Assembly: GCA_003674045.1 (NCBI GenBank)
Contig: PENC01000022.1
Coordinates: forward strand, 1 to 64,000
Direction: 5' to 3'
Length of the DNA stretch: 64,000 bases
From: Streptomyces griseocarneus
Lineage (GTDB): Bacteria > Actinomycetota > Actinomycetes > Streptomycetales > Streptomycetaceae
Below, one piece after another: positions 33,980 through 42,800 of the stretch; position 1 is the first letter of the stretch; each line of letters opens with the position of its first letter. The notes under the pieces are model-generated. The model saw only the letters and a program-made list of their open reading frames with translations. It did not search any database and had not been told where the DNA came from. The position numbers and the translations under genes are program-made.

Positions 33980-34777
33980 ATGCGCAACTACGCCCGGGCC
34001 GGGCAGGCATGGTTCGGTCTGGGGCTCGGGCTGCTGCTGGCCGCACTGTGGATCGTCACGGTAGGCCCGGTGTCCCTGCCTGGTCCCTCGCGCGACCTGC
34101 CCGCCATTGAAACACACGACCTGGCAGGGCTGTTCATCCTGCCTCTGGCCGGGGTGATCGCAGGGCAGCGCTTCGGGCACGTGGCCGGGTGGGCGTTGCT
34201 CTGGTGGCGCCTGAGTCGTCGGAAGGCCACATACGACCTGATGCCCGGTCACCCGGACGGCGCGGCCGGTCTTGCCCCGATCGGCCGGTTCCACTTCCGG
34301 CAGGTGCTCGTCGTCGGCGTGCCCGCCCTGTACCTGGCCGTATGGTGGCTCGTCATCCCGGCGCTGTCGCGCTCCTACCTGCGCTGGCGGGCTCCCCTTC
34401 TCGCGCTCCTGATCCTCGCCATCGCCTTCGAAGTCCTCGCGTTTCTGGGGCCCATGTGGGTGATCCACATCGCGATGCGCCGACAGGCCGAACTCTGGGA
34501 GGAGGAGGCGGGCCGGTTGATACCGGAAATCCGGTCGGCCCAGCACGAACTGGTCGAGGCCAGGAGCGGCCACGAGGCCGTCAGTATGAGACTGGCCGTC
34601 CTCCTGGAGCGCTACCACACCCTGCGGAAGGCGCCCACCTGGCCTGTCGACCCGGCTCTGCGACGCCGGTTCACCCTCAACAACGCCGCACTTCTTGTGC
34701 CGGTCGTCAGCTACATCGCACACAACCCCCAGGTGTGGCACCGGATCGCCTCCGTCCTCGGCGGCCTCCGGCGCTGA
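33980..34777 (+). CDS. Hypothetical membrane protein, possibly truncated at the N-terminus
   Basis: About 265 residues from ATG 33980 (MRNYARAGQAWFG). Three or four membrane segments are visible, including GLGLGLLLAALWIVTVGPV, GLFILPLAGVIAGQ and VLVVGVPALYLAVWWLVIPA. A cytoplasmic coiled-coil-like stretch follows (EEEAGRLIPEIRSAQHELVE to SMRLAVLLERYHTLRK). No family recognised. The frame stays open upstream to 33830, and pieces in other frames before that suggest a longer ancestral N-terminus, so this may be a pseudogene. Confidence 0.6.
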   Translation: MRNYARAGQAWFGLGLGLLLAALWIVTVGPVSLPGPSRDLPAIETHDLAGLFILPLAGVIAGQRFGHVAGWALLWWRLSRRKATYDLMPGHPDGAAGLAPIGRFHFRQVLVVGVPALYLAVWWLVIPALSRSYLRWRAPLLALLILAIAFEVLAFLGPMWVIHIAMRRQAELWEEEAGRLIPEIRSAQHELVEARSGHEAVSMRLAVLLERYHTLRKAPTWPVDPALRRRFTLNNAALLVPVVSYIAHNPQVWHRIASVLGGLRR

Positions 34778-34870
34778 CGCCCGCGTGAGAGTGGGCAACG
34801 GCGCAGGTCAGGGCCCGCTTCGTTGCTCTTCGGCGAGAACCCGTGGGTCCGTCCCGCCCCACGGGATGTA

Positions 34871-34880
34871 TACAGCTGTA
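34871..34880. promoter_or_regulatory. 10-bp palindrome upstream of SDR gene
   Basis: TACAGCTGTA, perfect palindrome within TGTATACAGCTGTAGAC, 74 bp before the SDR start at 34955. It may overlap the promoter and could be an operator, for example for the TetR protein encoded at 35768-36379. Short enough that chance cannot be excluded. Confidence 0.35.
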
Positions 34881-34954
34881 GACTTTCGGGGAGGCGCCTC
34901 GCACCACCACGGCGTGTGAGCGTGCGAAGCGAGCCCATGGGAGGGAAACACGGG

Positions 34955-35755
34955 ATGAACCTCAAGCTGACCGGTAAGCGTGCGCTCGTCACAGGTTCGA
35001 GCGCGGGACTCGGCAGGGCCACCGCGAAGCTGCTGGCGGCCGAGGGCGCCGCGGTCGTGGTCCACGGCAGGGACAAGGACCGCGCGGAGAAGGCCGCGCG
35101 GGAGATCCGCGAGGCAGGCGGGACGGCCGACGTGGTCGTCGGTGACCTCGCCGACGACCGTGCCGCAGCCGATGTCGCTCGCGCCGCCACCGCGGACGGC
35201 CCCGTCGACATCCTCGTCAACAACGCCGGCTTCTACCGGCACCTGTCCTGGGCCGAAGCCACCCCCGACGAGTGGCGCGACACCTACAACGTCAACGTCG
35301 TCTCAGGCGTCCGCATGATCCGGCACCTGGTGCCCGCCATGCGTGAACGCGGCTGGGGCCGTGTCGTCACCATCGGCGGGGGACTCGCCTCCCAGCCGAT
35401 GAACACCCATCCTCAGTACAACGCCACCCTGGCGGCCCGGCACAACCTCGCCGTCTCCCTCGCCCGCGAACTCAAGGGCACCGGCGTCACATCCAATATC
35501 GTCTCCCCCGGAGCGATCCTCGTCGAAGCCACCAAGGACCTCGTCACCGGTATCGGGCCCGCCCGCGGCTGGGGCCGGACCTGGGACGAGATCCGGCCCA
35601 ACGCCGTCGAGGCCCTCATCCCCAACGACCAGGAACGCTTCGGCGAACCCGAGGAGATCGCCGCGGCCGTCGCCTACCTCTGCAGCGACTACGCCCAGTA
35701 CATCAGCGGGGCCACCATCCGCGTCGACGGCGGACTCATCCGCTCCGCCTTCTGA
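34955..35755 (+). CDS. SDR family oxidoreductase, catalytic Lys replaced by Leu
   Basis: A 266-residue SDR with TGSSAGLG cofactor motif (13-20), NNAG (89-92) and a C-terminal GEPEEIAAAVAYLCSDYAQY. In the active site Tyr155 is present but the sequence is YNATLAARHNLAVSLA, so the expected Lys four residues later is Leu159. Other SDRs of this subtype may share the change, but it departs from the canonical YxxxK. ATG 34955 has GGAGG upstream; the frame is open to 34823 without a good start. Substrate unknown. Convergent with the TetR gene. Confidence 0.87.
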   Translation: MNLKLTGKRALVTGSSAGLGRATAKLLAAEGAAVVVHGRDKDRAEKAAREIREAGGTADVVVGDLADDRAAADVARAATADGPVDILVNNAGFYRHLSWAEATPDEWRDTYNVNVVSGVRMIRHLVPAMRERGWGRVVTIGGGLASQPMNTHPQYNATLAARHNLAVSLARELKGTGVTSNIVSPGAILVEATKDLVTGIGPARGWGRTWDEIRPNAVEALIPNDQERFGEPEEIAAAVAYLCSDYAQYISGATIRVDGGLIRSAF

Positions 35756-35767
35756 ACAACCCCACCG

Positions 35768-36379
35768 TCATCCGGTTCCGGGCGCAGATGTGTCACCTGT
35801 GTCACCTGCCTCGCGCACGACCGGTTCGAGCATGTCGGCGAGGAGGGCGGCGAGGCGGTCGTCGTCGGCCGTGACGAGCGCGGTGGTCCCGACGACGCTG
35901 CGCATCAGCCACGTTCCGGCGACCAGCGCGAGAGCGAGCTGCGCGCGGACATCGGCGTCCGTTCCGTCGAGCAACCCCGCGAGACGGGCGCCCACATGAG
36001 TTTCCACGCCCTGCCGGACGATGCCCGCCGCCTCCGGGTCCGGTGCGGAGCGCAGCAACAGGAGAAACGGGTCGAGCCGCTCGGCCCCTGCCGCGGTGCG
36101 CTCGGCGAGCGTGCGGGCGATGACGCCCGCCAAACCGGTGCGTTCGTCGCCGACGACGGTCGGCGGCGCGAAGGCACGGTCGACGGCCTGCGCGAACAGG
36201 CCCTCCTTCGAACCGAAGTAGCGGTTGATCAGCATCGCCGTCACACTCGCCCGCTCGGCGATCCGACGCACCCCGGCCCCGGCGTATCCGTGCTCGGTGA
36301 ACTCCACGACCGCGGCCGCGAGAATCGCCTCGCGTGTCGCGGCGCTGTCGCGTCTGCGGGTGGGATGTGCGGTGCTCAT
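35768..36379 (-). CDS. TetR/AcrR family transcriptional regulator
   Basis: A 203-residue regulator. The helix-turn-helix is ATREAILAAAVVEFTEHGYA followed by VRRIAERASVTAMLINRYFG; the C-terminal ligand domain includes DPFLLLLRSAPDPEAAGIVR. ATG 36379 is the first start that gives a normal TetR N-terminus; upstream in-frame starts would add a non-family extension. It diverges from the SDR at 36543 and converges on the SDR at 34955, and probably controls one or both. Confidence 0.88.
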   Translation of the reverse strand: MSTAHPTRRRDSAATREAILAAAVVEFTEHGYAGAGVRRIAERASVTAMLINRYFGSKEGLFAQAVDRAFAPPTVVGDERTGLAGVIARTLAERTAAGAERLDPFLLLLRSAPDPEAAGIVRQGVETHVGARLAGLLDGTDADVRAQLALALVAGTWLMRSVVGTTALVTADDDRLAALLADMLEPVVREAGDTGDTSAPGTG

Positions 36380-36480
36380 GGTGAGGAGCATACGGGGCGC
36401 TGATGCGCGGATTCCGGGACGGTGGAGCCGCGATGGAATCAGTTGCAGATGCTGTTCGAGCCTGACGGCGATCGGCAAAC

Positions 36481-36494
36481 TCAGGGCACCCTGA
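36481..36494. promoter_or_regulatory. Short inverted repeat between TetR and SDR genes
   Basis: TCAGGG, CA, CCCTGA: perfect 6-bp arms 49 bp upstream of the SDR start at 36543. Location between divergent TetR and target genes suits an operator. Weak because of its small size. Confidence 0.3.
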
Positions 36495-36542
36495 TCGAGC
36501 TGGACGAGGAGAACTCCGCGGAACAACGGTCGAGGAGCGAAC

Positions 36543-37307
36543 ATGGCACACCTCTGTGGCAAGGTCGCGCTGGTCACCGGCAGCAGCCGGGGCATCGGGC
36601 GAGGCATCGCCGAGCGCCTGGCCCGGGACGGCGCCCTGGTCGCCGTGCACTACGGCAGTAATGGGGCGGCGGCCGAGGAGACTGCCGCGGCCATCGCCGG
36701 GGCCGGTGGCCGGGCCTTCGTCGTGGGCGCCGAACTGGGCGTTCCCGGCGACGTGGACACGCTCGTGGCCGGGCTGGATGCCGGGCTGCGCGCACACGGG
36801 GAATCGACGCTCGACATCCTGGTGCACAACGCGGGGCTCAACTTCATGGGGCGGCCGATCGAGGTGCTCACCCCTGAGGAGTTCGACCGGATGGTCGCGG
36901 TCAATATCAAGGCACCGTTCTTCCTCACCCAGCGGCTGCTGCCTCGGCTGCGCGACGGTGGCCGGATCATCAACATCTCGTCCGTCTCCACCCGTATCGC
37001 CTCATCCCATGGCATCGGTTACCCGCTCACCAAGGGCGCGCTGGAGGTGTTCAGCCACACCCTGGCCAAGCACCTCGGCCCCCGGGGAATCACGGTCAAT
37101 TCCGTCTCGGTCGGCTTCACCCACACCGACATGACCGCCGAAGTGCTGGCCGACGCGGCGAACCTGGAGCGCAACATCGGCCTGACCGCGCTCGGCCGGA
37201 TCGGCCAGGTCCCGGATATCGCCGACGCGGTCGCGTTCCTGGCCTCCGACGACGCGCGCTGGATCACCGGTACCAAGATCGACGTCAGCGGCGGCGCCAA
37301 CCTGTAG
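36543..37307 (+). CDS. SDR family NAD(P)-dependent oxidoreductase
   Basis: A 254-residue canonical SDR (FabG-like): TGSSRGIG at 12-19, HNAG in place of NNAG, Ser146/147 (NISSVS), Tyr160 and Lys164 (YPLTK), and the family C-terminus FLASDDARWITGTKIDVSGG. Cytosolic NAD(P)H-dependent oxidoreduction; substrate not readable. It diverges from the TetR gene, so a TetR-controlled detoxification pair is a common arrangement that fits here. Confidence 0.9.
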   Translation: MAHLCGKVALVTGSSRGIGRGIAERLARDGALVAVHYGSNGAAAEETAAAIAGAGGRAFVVGAELGVPGDVDTLVAGLDAGLRAHGESTLDILVHNAGLNFMGRPIEVLTPEEFDRMVAVNIKAPFFLTQRLLPRLRDGGRIINISSVSTRIASSHGIGYPLTKGALEVFSHTLAKHLGPRGITVNSVSVGFTHTDMTAEVLADAANLERNIGLTALGRIGQVPDIADAVAFLASDDARWITGTKIDVSGGANL

Positions 37308-37388
37308 CAACGTTCGACGCGTACGGGGCCGTTCCATGCTGCCCGACGCCCCTCCGGATCCCGGACCCTGACCTCGGAAGGACGGAAT

Positions 37389-39611
37389 GTGTCTTTGCGA
37401 CCGTACCCGCACGCCCTGACTACCCTCGCTTTGGCCTTGACCATGGCCGTCACCGTCGTGCAGCCCACGGCTGCCGCTCCGCCCCGGCAGACGGCTTCCC
37501 CTTCTGCCGGCGGTGCCCACGACCGCGACGGCACCGGTCACGGCTACGACGACGTGCTCGACCTGCACGGCAGCCCGACGGCAGCGCTGCCCGGCGACGG
37601 CAAGGACGTCGATCCGGTCAACGTCTTCTCCGATCAGGGGGCTTGGCACGCCTACGCCCTGCCGGTGCCGCACGCCCCGGGAGGCTACGGCGGATTCACC
37701 GGCCCGCTCTATGTCGCACAGGAGTATCCCTGGTGGCTGAGCGCCTCGTTCACCCGCATCGGACTGAGCGAGCACGGCCGCACGCTCGACCTCGTCGGCG
37801 GCGGTGAGCCGCACTTCACCTCCCGGCCCGGCGCCCTGGTCCAGGCGTACGACCTCGGCGGCGGACTCCGGCTCACGCTCGATCTCCGGTACGCCACGCA
37901 CCGCACCGCGCTGGTACGGGCCGTGGTGCGCAACACCGGCCGCACCCCGCGCACCCTCGGCGCCGACTGGAACGGACGTCTGCTGCGGCCCGCCGAGGCA
38001 CCCATGCGGCAGGCGCCCTCGCCGGCTGCCACGTCCCGGGGCGTTGCCGTCGACTTCGCCAAGGTGCGCGCGGCGGACGACTTCCTCACCGACGGCACCG
38101 AACGGTTTGAGGTGCGGCACGCGGATCCGGTGCGTACGACCGTGACGGGTGACTCCTACCGTACGGAACTGGCCGCGCCCCTCATGCTCGCGCCCGGTGC
38201 GGAACGCTCCCTGGCCTGGACCGAGAGCTATACGTTCACCCAGGCCGAGCGCCGCGCGGAGGCCGATGGGGTGCGGCAGGCGCTCATCGCCCCGGAGCGG
38301 ACCGTGCGGGCCGTCGAGACCCGCTGGCGGCGGTACGTCGGCGGCGTGACCGCAGGGGTGCCGGCCGGCCGACGGCGGCTTGCCGTCAAGGCGCTGGAGA
38401 CGCTGGTGACCAACTGGCGCAGCGCCGCCGGGAGCCTCACCCACGACGGGATCACCCCGTCCCTCTCGTACAAGTGGTTCGCGGGCGGTTTCTGGGCGTG
38501 GGACACCTGGAAGCAGGCGGTCGGCACGGCGCGCTTCGACGCGGGGCTCGCCGAGTCCCAGATCCGCTCGGTGCTCGACCACCAGATACGCCCCGGCTCC
38601 ACGGCCCGGCCGCAGGACGCGGGGATGATCCCGGACGCCGTGTTCTACAACGACCCGCGGCGCGGCGGAACCAACTGGAACGAGCGGAACAGCAAGCCGC
38701 CGCTGGGCGCGTGGTCGGCGTGGCAGGTCTACCGGCGGAGCGGGGACAAGGAATTCCTGCGGGAGGTGTACCCGAAGCTGACCGCATACGAGGCGTGGTG
38801 GTACCGCAACCGGGACCACGATCACAACGGGCTCGCGGAGTACGGCGCGACCGTGGACCCCGCCAACGGCTCGGCCGGGCAGCAGCGGCAGGCCGCGGCC
38901 TGGGAGAGCGGCATGGACAACGCCCCCCGGTTCGACGCCGCGGCGGGCACCTCGGTCGTGCCGAACCGGGACGGTTCCGGGAAGCTGGTCGGCTACTCGC
39001 TGAACCAGGAGTCCGTGGACCTCAACGCCTACCTCGCCGCCGACCAGGAGCATCTGGGCCTCATCGCCGAGGAACTGGGCAAGCGGGCGGACGCCGGCAC
39101 CTGGCGCGCCAAGGCCGCCGCCACCACGCAGCTCGTGCGCCGGAGGATGTACGACCCGGCGACCGGCTGGTTCCACGACACCGCGCTCGGCACCGGCACC
39201 CGGCTGACCGAACGGGGCAGAGGAATCGAGGGTGCGATTCCGCTGTGGACCGGCGTCGCGACCCGGGAACAGGCCCACGCCCTGCGCGAACGGCTGCTGG
39301 ACCCTGCCGAGTTCGCCACCACGGCGCCCATGCCGTCGGTCTCCAGGAGCTCGCCGTATTTCGCCCCACGGCAGTACTGGCGCGGCCCTGTCTGGCTCGA
39401 CCAGGCGTACTTCGCGATCGCCGGGATGTGCCGCTACGGATTCGGCCGCGACGCGGACGCCTTGACCGAGAGGCTGATCGGCAAAGCGGCGGGCCTGACC
39501 GGACGCGCGCCGCTCATGGAGAACTACGACCCGCTGACCGGATCCCCCCTGAACTCGCCCAACTTCAGCTGGTCCGCGGCGCTGCTGCTGCCACTGGTCG
39601 CAGGGCGGTAG
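37389..39611 (+). CDS. Secreted glycoside hydrolase, YgjK/GH63-like alpha-glucosidase
   Basis: A 740-residue exported enzyme with a signal peptide (hydrophobic TTLALALTMAVTVV, cleavage near TAAAPP). An N-terminal beta-sandwich domain of about 300 residues is followed by an (alpha/alpha)6 barrel with SYKWFAGGFWAWDTWKQA, RNRDHDHNGLAEYG, LNQESVDLNAYLAADQEHL and APRQYWRGPVWLDQAYFAI. These match the inverting glucosidase YgjK and GH63-like proteins. Likely cleaves alpha-linked glucosides outside the cell. GTG 37389 has AAGGA 6 bases upstream. It ends 220 bp before the PKS gene and need not belong to that cluster. Confidence 0.83.
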   Translation: MSLRPYPHALTTLALALTMAVTVVQPTAAAPPRQTASPSAGGAHDRDGTGHGYDDVLDLHGSPTAALPGDGKDVDPVNVFSDQGAWHAYALPVPHAPGGYGGFTGPLYVAQEYPWWLSASFTRIGLSEHGRTLDLVGGGEPHFTSRPGALVQAYDLGGGLRLTLDLRYATHRTALVRAVVRNTGRTPRTLGADWNGRLLRPAEAPMRQAPSPAATSRGVAVDFAKVRAADDFLTDGTERFEVRHADPVRTTVTGDSYRTELAAPLMLAPGAERSLAWTESYTFTQAERRAEADGVRQALIAPERTVRAVETRWRRYVGGVTAGVPAGRRRLAVKALETLVTNWRSAAGSLTHDGITPSLSYKWFAGGFWAWDTWKQAVGTARFDAGLAESQIRSVLDHQIRPGSTARPQDAGMIPDAVFYNDPRRGGTNWNERNSKPPLGAWSAWQVYRRSGDKEFLREVYPKLTAYEAWWYRNRDHDHNGLAEYGATVDPANGSAGQQRQAAAWESGMDNAPRFDAAAGTSVVPNRDGSGKLVGYSLNQESVDLNAYLAADQEHLGLIAEELGKRADAGTWRAKAAATTQLVRRRMYDPATGWFHDTALGTGTRLTERGRGIEGAIPLWTGVATREQAHALRERLLDPAEFATTAPMPSVSRSSPYFAPRQYWRGPVWLDQAYFAIAGMCRYGFGRDADALTERLIGKAAGLTGRAPLMENYDPLTGSPLNSPNFSWSAALLLPLVAGR

Positions 39612-39830
39612 CAGCAGCGGTCAGGTGCCCGCCCAGCGGTGCCCGTTCCCGTACGGGCGCATCAACTTCCTCGGCCGCTACGCCTGACGCGGGCAGCCAT
39701 GCGCTCGGCGGCCGGGCCGGGGATCGTCTGTAGCCTGGTGCCGTGGCGCCGGGGCGCCGTGATGCCGAAGTCCCGCTCTCGACGGGGAGTTCGCCGGGCC
39801 GTCCCGCTCGCCCGGGCCGAAAGGGTGGGG

Positions 39831-42800
39831 ATGACGGAGATCCGCAGCGAATTGATCCGCGCCTTGCCGGGCGTACTGAAGGAGCACGCGGCACGGGCCC
39901 GTGGGAAGACCGCCTTTCAGGACATACGGCGGGGTGTCACGTACCAGGAGCTGGAGGAGCGGACCTGCCGTCTGGCCGGTCACCTGGCGCGGCTGGGGGT
40001 GCGCCGGGGTGACCGGGTGGCGCTGCTGCTGGGCAACCGCGTGGAGACGGTGGAGAGTTTCCTGGCGGTTCTGCGGGCGGGAGCGGTGGGCGTCCCGCTC
40101 GATCCCGCGGCCGCGGACGCCGAGCTCGCGCATTTCCTCGACGACAGCGGGGCAGCGGCGGTGGTCACGGAGGAGACGCTGCTTCCGCGAGTCTCGCGGA
40201 TGGCGGACGCACGGCCGGAGTTACGCTCCCGCATCCTGGTGGTGGGCACGGGCACCATGCCGGACGGAGCGGCCACGGGCACGCATGTCTTTGAACGGCT
40301 TGCCGTGACGGATCCGGGACGCGCGCCCCGGGACGACCTCGGCCTGGACGAGGCGGCCTGGATCCTCTACACCTCGGGCACCACAGGACGGAGCAAAGGC
40401 GTGCTCTCCAGCCAGCGCGCCGCGCTGTGGTCCGTGGCGGCGGCCTACGTTCCGTCATGGGGCCTGGACCCGCAGGACCGGCTGCTGTGGCCGCTGCCCC
40501 TGTTCCACGCCTACGCCCACTCGCTGTGCCTGCTGGGAGTGGTGGCCGTGGGCGCGAGCGCGTACCTCCTCGACCGGGGCGCGAGCGTGGCACAGGCGCT
40601 TGCCGAGCAGCGGTTCACCGTCGTCGCCGGTGTGCCCGCCACCTACCGTCTGCTCACGAGCGAGATCCGCGAAGGCTCACGGCCGCCGACCGGCCTTCGC
40701 CTGTGCGTCACCGCGGGCGCGCCGTGTCCCCCGGAGCTGCGGGCGGATGTCGAGGAGCTGCTGGGCGCCCCGTTGCTCAGCGGCTACGGCAGTACCGAGA
40801 CGTGCGGGAAGATCGCGGTCGACCGGCTTGCCGATGCAGGGGGCACCGGCTCACGCGGTGTGCCGGTGCCCGGCGTCGAGGTGCGGCTGACCGATCCCGC
40901 CGGTGGCGGCGACGTCGCCGACGGGGGCGAAGGGGAGATCTGGGTCCGTGGCCCGAACCTGATGCTCGGCTATCACGACCGCCCGGACGACACCGCGCGG
41001 GTGGGCAAGGACGGCTGGTACCGCACAGGGGACCTCGGCCGCCGTGCCCGGCACGGCGGCCTGCGGGTCACCGGCCGTGTCAAGGAGCTGATCATCCGGG
41101 GCGGGGAGAACATCAACCCGGTCGAGGTGGAGCACGTGCTGCTCGCCTGCCCCGGCGTCGTGGACGCGGCCGTCGTCGGCAGGCCGCACGACGTGCTGGG
41201 CGAGGTGCCCGTGGCGTTCGTGGTCGCCCACCCGCAGTGTGGCATCGACACCGACGAGGTGCGCGCCCTGTGCCGGGAGCGGCTGTCGGGCTTCAAGGTG
41301 CCCGACGAGGTGTACGAGACCGGCTCCGTGCCCCGTACTCCCTCCGGCAAGACCGACCGTCCCGCGCTGGCCCGGCAACTGGCCGAGCGGCTGGGGTCGG
41401 CGCGTGAGGCCGCCGCGTCCGGCCTGCGCCGGAGCCTCGCGGCACTGGCTCCGTCCGGGCAGTACGACGCCGTGCTGCGTCTCGTCATCGCCGCTGCGGC
41501 GCACGCGAGCGGTGTGCCGGAGCGGGATGTGGAGCCGGGCCGGCCCTTCACGTCCTTCGGGGTCACGTCCCTCGGGGGTGTGCTGCTGCGTGACCGGCTC
41601 GGCGCGGCAACCGGCCTGGAACTGCCCGCGACCTTGGTGTTCGACCACCCGACGCCTGCCGCCGCCGCGGCGTTCCTGCAGGCCGCGCTGCTCGATGCCC
41701 GGGCCCCGGAAGGCCGTCCGGGCCGCGGCAGGCCGCGTCCGCCTGCGGCGGAGCCGGTGGCCGTCGTCACGATGGCCTGCCGGTATCCGGGCGGTGTGAC
41801 GTCCCCCGAGGAGCTGTGGCAGCTCGTCGTGGACGGGGCCGACGCGACCTCGGACATCCCCGGCGACCGTGGCTGGGACCCGGCCGGTCTGTTCGACCCC
41901 GACCCCGACCGGCTCGGCACCTCCGTCACCCGTCGCGGCGGCTTCCTGCGTGGCGCGGCCGATTTCGACGCGGCCTTCTTCGGGATGTCGCCTCGGGAAG
42001 CACTGGCCACCGACCCGCAGCAGCGACTCCTGCTGGAGGTCACCTGGGAGGCCCTGGAACGGGCCGGTATCGACCCGACGGCCCTGCGCGGCAGCGACAC
42101 CGGCGTCTTCGTCGGCGTGATGCACGACGACTACGCCGGCCGTCTCCTGCACCGCGGCCCGCACGAGCTGGAGGCGCACCTCGCGCTGGGTTCGGCGGGC
42201 AGTGTGGCCTCCGGCCGTATCGCCTACACCCTGGACCTGCGCGGGCCCGCCGTGACCGTGGACACCGCCTGCTCGTCGTCGCTGGTGGCGATGCACTCGG
42301 CGGCACAGGCGCTGCGGTCGGGCGAGTGCTCGCTGGCCGTGGCCGGAGGCGCCACGGTGATGGCCACGGCGGCGCCGTTCGTCGCGTTCAGCAGGTTGCG
42401 CGGCCTGGCACCGGACGGCCGGTGCAAACCCTTCTCCGCCGCGGCCGACGGCACCGGCTGGGCCGAGGGCGCCGGTGTGGTCCTGCTGGAGCTGCTGTCC
42501 GACGCCCGGCGCAACGGCCATCCGGTGCTGGCCGTGCTCCGCGGTTCGGCCGTCGGTTCCGACGGCGCGTCCAACGGCCTGACCGCGCCGAGCGGACCCG
42601 CCCAGCAGGAGGTGATGGGCCAGGCCCTGGCCGCCGCCGGGCTGTCCCCGGCCGACATCGACATGGTCGAGACACACGGCACCGGCACGGCACTGGGCGA
42701 CCCTGTGGAGGCCGGGGCGCTGCAGGCCGTGTACGGGCGGGGGCGCCCCGGCGGCCGGCCGCTGTGGCTCGGGGCGCTGAAGTCGAACATCGGGCACACC

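Noticed and set aside
34955..37307. SDR-TetR-SDR block as part of the PKS-Lux cluster
   Set aside because: Separated from the PKS by a secreted glycoside hydrolase and a different regulator arrangement; no motif or overlap links them.
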